Shown: in pieces, positions 33,146 to 39,708 of the stretch
Layout of the letters: each line of letters begins with the position of its first letter
How positions within the stretch are numbered: position 1 is the first letter of the stretch
NCBI GenBank assembly: GCA_903959175.1
Contig: CAJBVW010000548.1
Span: 1-39,708 of the forward strand
Length of the DNA: 39,708 bases
From: an uncultured Pseudomonadota bacterium
Lineage (GTDB): Bacteria > Myxococcota_A > UBA796 > SXON01
Direction of reading: 5' to 3'
Position numbers and translations under genes: made by a program
Notes under the pieces: model-generated
What the model saw: the letters and a program-made list of their open reading frames with translations, nothing else
The model's database searches: none
Told to the model about the DNA's origin: nothing

Positions 33146-33930
33146 GCCTCTTCGCCACCTACTTCACGAACATCCGCTGGACCGACGTCGTCGACATCGG
33201 CCTGCTGTGGTTCGTGGTCTACCGCGCGCTCATGCTCATGCGCGGCACCCGCGCCTTCCAGAGCCTCCTCGGCCTCCTGCTCGCGGGCGTGCTCTTCGCC
33301 CTCTCCGGCAAGTTCGAGCTCTACGCCCTGCACTGGATGCTCGAGAACTTCTTCGTCTACATCGTCCTCGCCGTCATCATCCTGTTCCAGGCCGACATCA
33401 AGCGCGGGCTCGCCGGGGCCGGCGGCCGCCTTTTCCCGAGCTTCTCCTCCCAGCCCGCCCAGGGCGCGATGGAGGAGATCGTGCGGGCCAGCTTCATCAT
33501 GGCGTCGCGACGCATCGGCGCGCTCCTCGCGCTGGAGCGGGAGGCTTCCCTCGAGGACTACGCGGAGAGCGGCAACCGGCTCGACGCGCGCGCGTCCTCC
33601 GAGCTTTTCCTCGCCATCTTCCACCCCACCAGCCCCCTCCATGACGGCGCGGCCGTGATCCGGAAGGACAAGGTGCTGGCCGCCAAGGTCTTCCTCCCGT
33701 TGTCCCTCTCGAAGGACGTGAGCCGCTTCTACGGTACGCGGCACCGCGCCGCGATCGGCCTCACCGAGGAGACCGACGCCGTCATCGTCATCGTCTCCGA
33801 GGAGCGCGGCACCGTCAGCCTCGTCATCGCCGGCGAGGTGCAGCCGGTGGCCGACCAGAACGAGATGCGCGAGCGCCTGCTCGAGTGCTTCCAGCCCACG
33901 GCGCGCCCGCGCCCGGCGAGGGCCTCGTGA
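33142..33930 (+). CDS. cdaA: Diadenylate cyclase CdaA
   Basis: A 262-residue membrane enzyme making the second messenger c-di-AMP from two ATP. Three helices lie in residues 15-83 (LLWFVVYRALMLM, LLGLLLAGVLFAL, FVYIVLAVIILFQ). The DAC domain has DGA (168-170, SPLHDGAAVI) and GTRHR (198-202), the nucleotide and metal-binding motifs, plus SEERGTVSL. The protein starts four bases inside the folP stop region and ends inside the next GTG, so folP, cdaA and cdaR are coupled. In Firmicutes c-di-AMP controls potassium and osmolyte uptake and wall strength; the role in this lineage is less studied. Confidence 0.95.
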   Translation: MSLFATYFTNIRWTDVVDIGLLWFVVYRALMLMRGTRAFQSLLGLLLAGVLFALSGKFELYALHWMLENFFVYIVLAVIILFQADIKRGLAGAGGRLFPSFSSQPAQGAMEEIVRASFIMASRRIGALLALEREASLEDYAESGNRLDARASSELFLAIFHPTSPLHDGAAVIRKDKVLAAKVFLPLSLSKDVSRFYGTRHRAAIGLTEETDAVIVIVSEERGTVSLVIAGEVQPVADQNEMRERLLECFQPTARPRPARAS

Positions 33931-34892
33931 GCCGCCTGCGCGAGGCCGTGGTGGAGATCCGTGACTTCTTCGCGGGGAACCTGGCGTACAAGGGGTTGGC
34001 CCTCGCGTTCGCCGTGATGATGTGGGTGTGGGTGCAGTCCGAGCAGGTCGTGGAGGAGCGCGCCCGCGTGCGCCTCGACTGGAAGCTGCCGGACGGCCTG
34101 ATGCTGGTCGAGCCGCCGCTCGAGACCGCGACCGTCACCGTGGAGGGCGTGCAGGCCTTCGTCCGTACGGTGCGGCAGAAGGACCTCTCGATCCTCCTCG
34201 ATCTCTCGCGTGCGCGGGAGGGAGAGGTCTCGCTCGATCTCTCCGAGCGCCCGGTCGCCGGCATGGCGAGCCAGGTGCGCGTCGTCTCGGTGTCGCCGAG
34301 CACGCTCAAGGTGCAGCTCGATCGCGTGCTCGAACGCCGCGTGAACGTGGTCGCCGTCATCCAAGGCGAGCCCGCGGACGGCTTCCGAGTCGGCAAGGTC
34401 GTCGTCAAGCCGGAGCGCGTCGCGCTCTCGGGCCCGTCCTCCGTGCTTCGCGGCCTCTCCGAGATCGCGGCGGACGCCGTGGACATCAGCGGCCTCAAGG
34501 AGGACGCCGTCTTCCAGGTCGGCCTCGCCACCCAAGCCGGCCAGCTCGTCCCAACGCTGCCGGCGCGCTTCTCGGTCGAGGTCAAGATCGAGCCCATCGT
34601 CAAGGAGCGGGCGTTCGAGGGCGTACCCGTGCTCCTCCGTGACGGCGAGAGCTTCGTCACGGGCGCCCAGAGCGTCAAGGTCACGCTCGCCGGCCCGGTC
34701 GACCGCCTCAACGCCATCGACCCGGAGGAGGTCAGCGTGCTCGTGCACGTGCCCGACGGGTGGAACGGCAACGCGGGCGAGGCGCGGCGTGGCCGCGGCG
34801 AGGGCTTGAGATACGAGGTGGTGCAGCCCGCGGGGGAGGTCGTGTCCGTCGTCGGCGTGACCCCGGAGCGGATCCCGGTGGAGAGGCGATGA
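33927..34892 (+). CDS. cdaR: CdaR-like YbbR-domain protein
   Basis: A 321-residue protein with one N-terminal membrane helix (about 17-36, GLALAFAVMMWVWVQSE) and a periplasmic part with YbbR-type beta repeats (for example VRVDWKLP-like, VEGVQAFVRTV, LDRVLERRVNVVAVIQGEP, VKVTLAGPVDRLNAI). CdaR binds CdaA and modulates its cyclase activity. The GTG at 33927 overlaps the cdaA stop (GTGA). Its own stop overlaps the glmM start, preserving the cdaA-cdaR-glmM trio known from Firmicutes. Confidence 0.9.
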   Translation: MSRLREAVVEIRDFFAGNLAYKGLALAFAVMMWVWVQSEQVVEERARVRLDWKLPDGLMLVEPPLETATVTVEGVQAFVRTVRQKDLSILLDLSRAREGEVSLDLSERPVAGMASQVRVVSVSPSTLKVQLDRVLERRVNVVAVIQGEPADGFRVGKVVVKPERVALSGPSSVLRGLSEIAADAVDISGLKEDAVFQVGLATQAGQLVPTLPARFSVEVKIEPIVKERAFEGVPVLLRDGESFVTGAQSVKVTLAGPVDRLNAIDPEEVSVLVHVPDGWNGNAGEARRGRGEGLRYEVVQPAGEVVSVVGVTPERIPVERR

Positions 34893-36139
34893 GGAGCTTC
34901 GGGACGGACGGCCTGCGCGGCCGCGCCAACGTGGACATCACGCCGGAGCTGGCGATGGCCCTGGGGAACGCGCTGGTCGGCGTGCTCGGCCCGACGATCG
35001 CCGTCGCGCGCGACACCCGCCCGAGCGGCCCCATGCTCGCCGCCGCGACCGTCGCGGGGATCACCGCCGCCGGGGGCGAGGCCGTCGACCTCGGCGTGCT
35101 CCCCACGGGCGGGCTCTCCGCGCTCGTCCCGCGCCTCGGCCTCTCGGGCGGCGTCATGGTCACCGCGTCCCACAACCCCGCGGCCGACAACGGTCTCAAA
35201 GCGGTGGACAAGACCGGCGCGAAGCTCGACGGCGCGCCGCTCGCCGCGGTGGAGGCCCTCCTCGGCACGCCGCTCGTGCACGCCGACGCGCCCGGGGGCG
35301 TCCGCACCCTCGGGGACGCCGGCGAGCGCTACGTCGCCGCGGTCCTCGACGTCGTCCCGCGCGGGCGTTGGCTCGCGGGCCACACGATCGTCGTGGACAC
35401 CGCGAACGGCGCCGCCATCGGCCTCGCCGGGCGCGTGCTCGGGGCCCTCGGGGCGCGCGTCGTCGCGCTCGGGGACGGCAACGGCGAGCGCATCAACGCC
35501 GGCTGCGGCGCCATGCACCCCGCCGCCCTCGTCGCGGCCGTCGCGGCCCACGGCGCGAGCGCGGGCATCGCCCTCGACGGAGACGGTGACCGCGGCGTCC
35601 TCGTCACCGCGGACGGCCAAGTGCTCGACGGCGACGATCTGCTCTGGCTCTGCGCCCGTGGCGAGGTCGTCGTCGGCACCATCATGAGCAACGGCGGCCT
35701 CGAAGCCGGGCTCGCCGGGCGCGGGATCCGCCTCGTGCGCACCCCGGTAGGGGACGTCCACGTCGCGAGCGCGATGCGCACGGAGGGCGCGTACGTCGGC
35801 GGCGAGCCCTCCGGCCACGTCCTCTTCGCGGACGCGCTCCCCACGGCGGACGGCCTCGTCGCGACCCTCCGTGCCTTGGCCCCCGATCCCGCTGCCCTCG
35901 CGGCGCGCGTGGCGACGCTCCCGAGGTTCGAGCAGGTCAACCTCGCGGTCAAGGTCGGCGCCGCGCGGGTCCCGCACACCGACCCCGTCGCGACGGAGCT
36001 GCGCGCCGTCGGCGCCCGCGTCGTGGTTCGCCCCAGCGGCACCGAGCCGGTCGTGCGCCTGATGGTCGAGCACGCCGACGCCACCGTCGCCCGCGACGGC
36101 CTCGAGCGCCTCCGCGTCGCGTTGATCGGGCCCGCGTAG
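34889..36139 (+). CDS. glmM: Phosphoglucosamine mutase
   Basis: A 416-residue enzyme converting glucosamine-6-phosphate to glucosamine-1-phosphate, which feeds both peptidoglycan and lipid A through UDP-GlcNAc. Motifs: FGTDGLRG at the start, TASHNP with phosphoserine Ser94, metal loop DGDGDR (230-235), sugar loop GEPSGH (305-310) and phosphate loop RPSGTEP (381-387). It is about 30 residues shorter than E. coli GlmM. In Firmicutes GlmM is bound and inhibited by CdaA, matching the gene arrangement. ATGA overlap with cdaR. Confidence 0.95.
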   Translation: MRSFGTDGLRGRANVDITPELAMALGNALVGVLGPTIAVARDTRPSGPMLAAATVAGITAAGGEAVDLGVLPTGGLSALVPRLGLSGGVMVTASHNPAADNGLKAVDKTGAKLDGAPLAAVEALLGTPLVHADAPGGVRTLGDAGERYVAAVLDVVPRGRWLAGHTIVVDTANGAAIGLAGRVLGALGARVVALGDGNGERINAGCGAMHPAALVAAVAAHGASAGIALDGDGDRGVLVTADGQVLDGDDLLWLCARGEVVVGTIMSNGGLEAGLAGRGIRLVRTPVGDVHVASAMRTEGAYVGGEPSGHVLFADALPTADGLVATLRALAPDPAALAARVATLPRFEQVNLAVKVGAARVPHTDPVATELRAVGARVVVRPSGTEPVVRLMVEHADATVARDGLERLRVALIGPA

Positions 36140-36222
36140 AGCCTCCCGGGGCCGCGACGCCCTCAGCGTTCGCTCGCGATCCCGGGGCCGTCCGGATAGA
36201 GGCGGGGTCCTTCGGAGCCCCC

Positions 36223-36936
36223 ATGAGCCGCCTCGGTGTGAACATCGACCACGTCGCCACGCTCCGGCAGGCGCGCCGCGCGAAGTACCCGGACCCCCTC
36301 GCCGCCGCGCTCATCGCGGAGCGCGCCGGTGCCGACCAGATCACCGTCCACCTGCGCGGCGACCGCCGGCACATCCAGGACCACGACCTCTTCCGGCTCC
36401 AGGCCTCGGTCCAGACCTTCCTGAACGTCGAGGCCGCCTGCACGGACGACATGTTCGCCGTGCTCGACCAGGTCCGTCCCCACCGCGTCACCCTCGTCGA
36501 GGAGCGCCCCGGCGAGGTCACGACCGAGGGTGGGCTCGACGTCGTTCGGCACCGCGACGAGGTCGCGGCGTTCTGCGCGCGCCTCCAGGCCATCGGCATC
36601 CGCATCGCCCTCTTCGTCGACCCGGACGACGAGCAGATCGCCCAGTCCTGCCTCCTGCCGGGCGTGGACACCGTCGAGCTGAACACCGCCGCCTACGCCG
36701 AGACCGGCGCCGCGGACGAGCTCGCGCGCCTCGCGAAGGCGTGCCTGCGCGCCCGCGAGATGGACCTGATGGTCGCGGCTGGCCACGGGTTGACCCTCCA
36801 CAACCTCGGGGCGCTCGTGCGCGCCGCGCCGGGCATCGAGGAGTACAACATCGGCCACGCCCTCATCGGGGACGCCGTGTTCCTCGGCCTCGACGAGTCC
36901 GTGCGCCGCTACAAGGCCGCCTGCCGCGGAGCGTGA
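36223..36936 (+). CDS. pdxJ: Pyridoxine 5'-phosphate synthase
   Basis: A 237-residue TIM barrel that condenses 1-deoxy-xylulose-5-phosphate with 3-amino-2-oxopropyl phosphate in the DXP-dependent vitamin B6 pathway. It shows LGVNIDHVATLRQARR, ITVHLRGDRRHI, VTLVEERPGEVTTEGG, VELNTAAYAE and AGHGLTLHN. Length is standard. Ribosome site GGAG at 36214-36217. Just upstream, 36204-36221 can fold (GGGG and TCC against GGA and CCCC, one bulge), which would hide that site. acpS, which usually follows pdxJ in related operons, is missing. Confidence 0.96.
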   Translation: MSRLGVNIDHVATLRQARRAKYPDPLAAALIAERAGADQITVHLRGDRRHIQDHDLFRLQASVQTFLNVEAACTDDMFAVLDQVRPHRVTLVEERPGEVTTEGGLDVVRHRDEVAAFCARLQAIGIRIALFVDPDDEQIAQSCLLPGVDTVELNTAAYAETGAADELARLAKACLRAREMDLMVAAGHGLTLHNLGALVRAAPGIEEYNIGHALIGDAVFLGLDESVRRYKAACRGA

Positions 36937-36961
36937 CCCGGGGCCGTCGCCGTCGCCGCGT

Positions 36962-36967
36962 TAGCCT
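36962..36967 (+). promoter_or_regulatory. -10 element TAGCCT, leaderless promoter
   Basis: TAGCCT ends six bases before the GTG at 36974, and its TAG is an in-frame stop excluding earlier starts. It may give the NAD(P)HX repair gene its own transcript inside the operon. Confidence 0.5.
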
Positions 36968-36973
36968 CGGGGG

Positions 36974-38389
36974 GTGACCCTCCGCACCCGCCCGATCTCC
37001 CGCGCGTCCGTGATCCGGGCGCTCGATCGCCGCTTGATCGACGGCGTCGGCATCCCGAGCCCCGTCCTCATGGAGCACGCGGCGCACCTCGTGGCGGACG
37101 TGGTGCGCGCGCGCTTCCCGCTCGCCCGCCGCGTCGTCGTGTTGTGCGGGCCCGGCAACAACGGCGGAGACGGCTACGCGGTGGCGCGGCACCTCGCCAT
37201 CGCCGGCGTGGACGCGCGGGCCGTGGCGGTGCTCCCGCCCGCCTCGGTGGACTGCCGCCTGCACGCCGGCATCGCGGCGCGGCTGGGGCTCGTCGCCGAG
37301 GGCGTGCCCGCGGCCGACCTCTACGTGGACGCCATCTTCGGCACCGGACAGCGTGCGCCGGTGGTGCTCCCCGCGCTCGCGCTGGAGTCCGGCGTGCCGA
37401 TGGTCGCGCTCGACGTGCCGACCGGCATCGACGCCGACACCGGTGCACGCGTCGGGGACTTCCCGCGCGCGGACCACGTCGTCACGATCGGGCGGTTGAA
37501 GCCGTTCTTGTTCACCGAGCCCGTCGCTTGGGACCTCGTGGACATCGGGCAGGAGCGCGTGGCGGGCGGGCCCTCCGGGGAGGGGGAGCCCGACGGCCTC
37601 GCGGTCCCCGAGGCGGTGCTGGTGGAAGGGCTGGTCTCCACGCCGTTTTCGCGCGGGGAGACGAAGTGGTCGCGCGGGCACGTCGGCGTGTACGCGGGCT
37701 CGCTCGAGCTGGCGGGCGCCGGGGCGCTCGCCGCGCGCGGGGCGCTGCGGGCCGGGGCCGGGCTCGTGACGTTGCTCGTGCCGAAGGAGGCGTGGGGCCG
37801 GCTCGGGAACCTCCCGCCGGAGATCATGGTGCGCGAGCGCACGGACCTCGAGCGGTACGACGCGCTCGTGGTGGGGCCGGGGCTCGGGCGCGCCGCGGAC
37901 GCCGAGGTGCGTCGCATCTGGGCCACGCTCGCCGCGCCCTGCGTGTTCGACGCCGACGGCCTCACCGCGCTGGACGGCACCCCGTCGTCGCACCTGCGCC
38001 TGATCACCCCCCACGCGGGCGAGGCCGCGCGCCTCCTCGGCGTACCCTGGCGGGAATTGGAGGCCGATCGCCTCGCGACAGCGCGTCGCCTGCGCGCGAT
38101 CGCGCCGGCGATCTACAAGGGGGCGTCGCCCATCGTGACCGGCGCTCCGCTGCGGATCGTCGAGGGCGGTCAACCGCAGGTGGCGACAGGCGGCAGCGGC
38201 GACGTGCTGGCGGGCATCTGCGGGGCGCTCCTCGCGCGGCTTCGGCCCCAGGACCGCGACGGCGTCGAGCAGATCGCGCTCCAAGCGGCGTGGCTGCACC
38301 AGCGCGCCGGGGCCCTCGCGGGGCCGGTCGGCATCGGCGCGGCCGACATCGCGGACGCCGTGCCGCGCGCCGCCGCGGAGCAGGGGTAG
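36974..38389 (+). CDS. nnr: Bifunctional NAD(P)HX epimerase and ADP/ATP-dependent dehydratase
   Basis: A 471-residue fused metabolite-repair enzyme. Residues 1-210 are the YjeF_N epimerase: MEHAAHLVAD, LCGPGNNGGDGYAVARHL, DAIFGTG and ALDVPTGIDADTG. Residues 225-470 are the ribokinase-like dehydratase: RGHVGVYAGS, VVGPGLGR, FDADGLTAL, ITPHAGEAARLLG, YKGAS and the catalytic Asp in TGGSGDVLAG. It restores hydrated NADH and NADPH. The GTG start is set by the in-frame stop in the -10 box. Length fits the E. coli fused form (about 515), slightly short in the linker. Confidence 0.94.
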   Translation: MTLRTRPISRASVIRALDRRLIDGVGIPSPVLMEHAAHLVADVVRARFPLARRVVVLCGPGNNGGDGYAVARHLAIAGVDARAVAVLPPASVDCRLHAGIAARLGLVAEGVPAADLYVDAIFGTGQRAPVVLPALALESGVPMVALDVPTGIDADTGARVGDFPRADHVVTIGRLKPFLFTEPVAWDLVDIGQERVAGGPSGEGEPDGLAVPEAVLVEGLVSTPFSRGETKWSRGHVGVYAGSLELAGAGALAARGALRAGAGLVTLLVPKEAWGRLGNLPPEIMVRERTDLERYDALVVGPGLGRAADAEVRRIWATLAAPCVFDADGLTALDGTPSSHLRLITPHAGEAARLLGVPWRELEADRLATARRLRAIAPAIYKGASPIVTGAPLRIVEGGQPQVATGGSGDVLAGICGALLARLRPQDRDGVEQIALQAAWLHQRAGALAGPVGIGAADIADAVPRAAAEQG

Positions 38390-38393
38390 GGCC

Positions 38394-38948
38394 GTGCTGC
38401 CTCCGGGCTTCGCCTACGTCGCGGACGCCGTCGCCGACGCGGACGCGCACCTCGCCGGGCTCGTCGCGGAGGTGCCGTGGGAGGACCACGTCTTCCGCAT
38501 CTTCGGGCGGACGACGCCGATGCCGCGGCGCATCGCCTGGTACGGCGAGGTGCCGTACGGGTACTCGGGGGTCAAGCACCCGGCGCGGCCGTTTTCCGCG
38601 CGGATCGCCGCGATCGCGGCGGCCGTCGAGGCGCGCACCGGCGTCGCCTTCAACACCGTGCTGGTGAACCTCTACCGCGGCGGCGCGGACAGCATGGGGT
38701 GGCACGCGGACGACGACTACCCGCCGGGCGCCACCGCGGCGATCGCGTCCGTGTCGCTCGGCGCGGCGCGGCGCTTCGACCTTCGGGAGCGCGGGGGAGC
38801 CGGGCGCGCGTCGGTGATCCTCGGCCACGGAAGCCTGCTCTGGATGGGGGAGGGGACCCAACCCGCGTGGCAGCACCAGCTCCCGAAGGTGCGCGGCGAC
38901 GTGGGCGTGCGGGTGAACCTGACGTTCCGGAGCCTCGCGGCGCGGTAG
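38394..38948 (+). CDS. AlkB-like 2-oxoglutarate/Fe(II) dioxygenase
   Basis: A 184-residue enzyme of the AlkB/ALKBH2-3 class. It has the HxD iron motif in GWHADDD (His104, Asp106), distal His161 in WQHQLPK, and the 2-oxoglutarate-binding Arg region GVRVNLTFR (Arg173, Arg179). VNLYRGGAD and the AWYG substrate loop are also family typical. These enzymes demethylate 1-methyladenine and 3-methylcytosine in DNA or RNA. The GTG lies four bases after the nnr stop with AGGGG as ribosome site. It is an unusual guest between nnr and tsaE. Together with the ATL gene it makes two alkylation-damage genes in the window. Confidence 0.92.
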   Translation: MLPPGFAYVADAVADADAHLAGLVAEVPWEDHVFRIFGRTTPMPRRIAWYGEVPYGYSGVKHPARPFSARIAAIAAAVEARTGVAFNTVLVNLYRGGADSMGWHADDDYPPGATAAIASVSLGAARRFDLRERGGAGRASVILGHGSLLWMGEGTQPAWQHQLPKVRGDVGVRVNLTFRSLAAR

Positions 38949-39010
38949 GCGTCGGCGTGGGAGCGGTGGGGATCGGGCCCGGTCTCGCGCGCGAAGGTGA
39001 CCGTAGGGCC

Positions 39011-39039
39011 TTGACGCACGGCGTTCCCATGCGCATCTC
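39011..39039 (+). promoter_or_regulatory. Possible -35/-10 promoter for tsaE
   Basis: TTGACG (39011-39016) is followed after 17 bases by CATCTC (39034-39039), and the ATG lies eight bases further on. The -10 is weak. The 99-bp gap has no Shine-Dalgarno for tsaE, so a very short or absent leader is plausible. Confidence 0.35.
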
Positions 39040-39047
39040 AAGCGGCC

Positions 39048-39521
39048 ATGCGGCGCGTCGTCTCTCCCGGACCTGAAGCCACCCTCGCGTTCGGCGCGGC
39101 GCTCGCGCCGCTGTTGTTCGAAGGCGCGGTCGTGCTCCTCTCCGGAGACCTCGGCGCCGGCAAGACCTGCTTCGCCCAGGGTGTCGCCCGGGGCCTCGGG
39201 GTCGAGGGGCCGGTGCAGAGCCCGACCTTCGTGCTCGTGATGGAGTACCCGGAGGCGCGGGTGCCGCTCCGCCACGCCGACCTCTACCGGCTGGACCGCT
39301 ACGAGGAGGCCGCGGGCCTCGGCCTCGAGGAGCGCGTCGGGTACGACGGCGCCTGGCTGATCGAGTGGTCCGAGCGCTTCCCGGACCTCTGGCCGGACGA
39401 CCGGCTGGAGCTCCTGTTCCGTCACACGCCGGACGGCGGCCGGACCATCGAGGCCGTCGCCACCGGATCGCGCCACACCCCCCTCCTCGCGGCGTTCGGC
39501 GCCGAGCCGAGCGGAGCGTGA
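39048..39521 (+). CDS. tsaE: tRNA threonylcarbamoyladenosine synthesis ATPase TsaE
   Basis: A 157-residue P-loop ATPase that works with TsaB and TsaD to make t6A37 of ANN-decoding tRNAs. Walker A GDLGAGKT (33-40), SPTF switch (58-61), HADLYRL (76-82) and EWSER (106-110) are all present. Length is normal. The stop overlaps the GTG of the next gene. TsaE commonly follows nnr; here the AlkB-like gene separates them. Confidence 0.94.
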   Translation: MRRVVSPGPEATLAFGAALAPLLFEGAVVLLSGDLGAGKTCFAQGVARGLGVEGPVQSPTFVLVMEYPEARVPLRHADLYRLDRYEEAAGLGLEERVGYDGAWLIEWSERFPDLWPDDRLELLFRHTPDGGRTIEAVATGSRHTPLLAAFGAEPSGA

Positions 39522-39708
39522 GCGCGGCCCGCGTCGTCGCGATCTCGGCGCGCGCGCCCGAGCCCCTCCGCGCGGTGGCGACCGGGCCGCGGCCCGACCG
39601 CGCCGTGCGGGCCTCGGCGTTCGTGGGGCTCCTCTTCGTCGCCGCGACGCTCCTCGTGCGGCCGGCGCCGGTCGCCGACCGCGTGGTCCAGCTCGTCGGC
39701 GTGCCCGC
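39518..39708 (+). CDS. Membrane protein, unknown, cut by window end
   Basis: The GTG overlaps the tsaE stop (GTGA) and the frame stays open to the last base, giving 63 residues. An Arg/Ala-rich cytoplasmic head of about 30 residues is followed by one hydrophobic helix (SAFVGLLFVAATLLV) and a PAPVADRVV stretch. This looks like a type II anchored protein. I do not recognise a family from this fragment. TsaB, a frequent neighbour of tsaE, does not start this way. Confidence 0.6.
   Translation, partial: MSAARVVAISARAPEPLRAVATGPRPDRAVRASAFVGLLFVAATLLVRPAPVADRVVQLVGVP

Overview
The window reads as one contiguous piece of a very GC-rich Gram-negative chromosome. I have not computed the GC value; third codon positions are almost all G or C. 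It holds 34 protein genes (the last cut by the right edge), no RNA genes, no mobile elements and no CRISPR. Lipid A and LPS genes show an outer membrane. The many lipoproteins with FG-GAP-like, thrombospondin type 3 and MopE-type calcium-binding repeats, the plant-type glutamate-cysteine ligase, and the order ftsH-folP-cdaA-cdaR-glmM-pdxJ-nnr-tsaE together point to Myxococcota or a related former deltaproteobacterium. That assignment is inference.

Left part (1-16682). This is a patchwork of short transcription units on both strands, mostly secreted proteins and lipoproteins. In order: an unknown secreted protein; a duplicated zinc-ribbon membrane protein; a six-repeat lipoprotein; an SGNH-hydrolase lipoprotein beside glutamate-cysteine ligase; a thioredoxin-fold lipoprotein; a double-parvulin lipoprotein coupled to a secreted amidohydrolase; a trypsin-like protease with an unusual tail; a TonB-dependent receptor carrying its own TonB C-terminal domain, coupled to a lipoprotein; a CotH-type lipoprotein; and a cyclophilin.

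Middle (16792-28259). This is an envelope glycolipid island, all on the plus strand. A polyprenyl-phosphate sugar synthase, a GT39-type transferase and an MsbA-type flippase overlap stop-to-start. Next come a DUF455 ferritin-like/ATP-grasp fusion, an alkyltransferase-like DNA repair protein, a WaaA-LpxK fusion, a lipid A acyltransferase, a small secreted unknown, a DUF3108 protein and a GT4 glycosyltransferase. A convergent HEAT-repeat cyclophilin (28261-30255) closes the island.

Right part (30484-39708). This is a conserved housekeeping operon: FtsH, dihydropteroate synthase, the c-di-AMP cyclase CdaA with its regulator CdaR, GlmM, PdxJ, the NAD(P)HX repair enzyme, an AlkB-like dioxygenase, TsaE, and a truncated membrane protein.

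The strongest non-gene signal is regulatory. Six gene starts, on both strands, lie exactly six bases after a TANNNT-like -10 hexamer, as expected for leaderless mRNAs. The most interesting proteins are the DUF455/ATP-grasp fusion, the WaaA-LpxK fusion, the amidohydrolase with thrombospondin repeats and an OB-fold tail, and the unexported-looking protease with a beta-rich tail.
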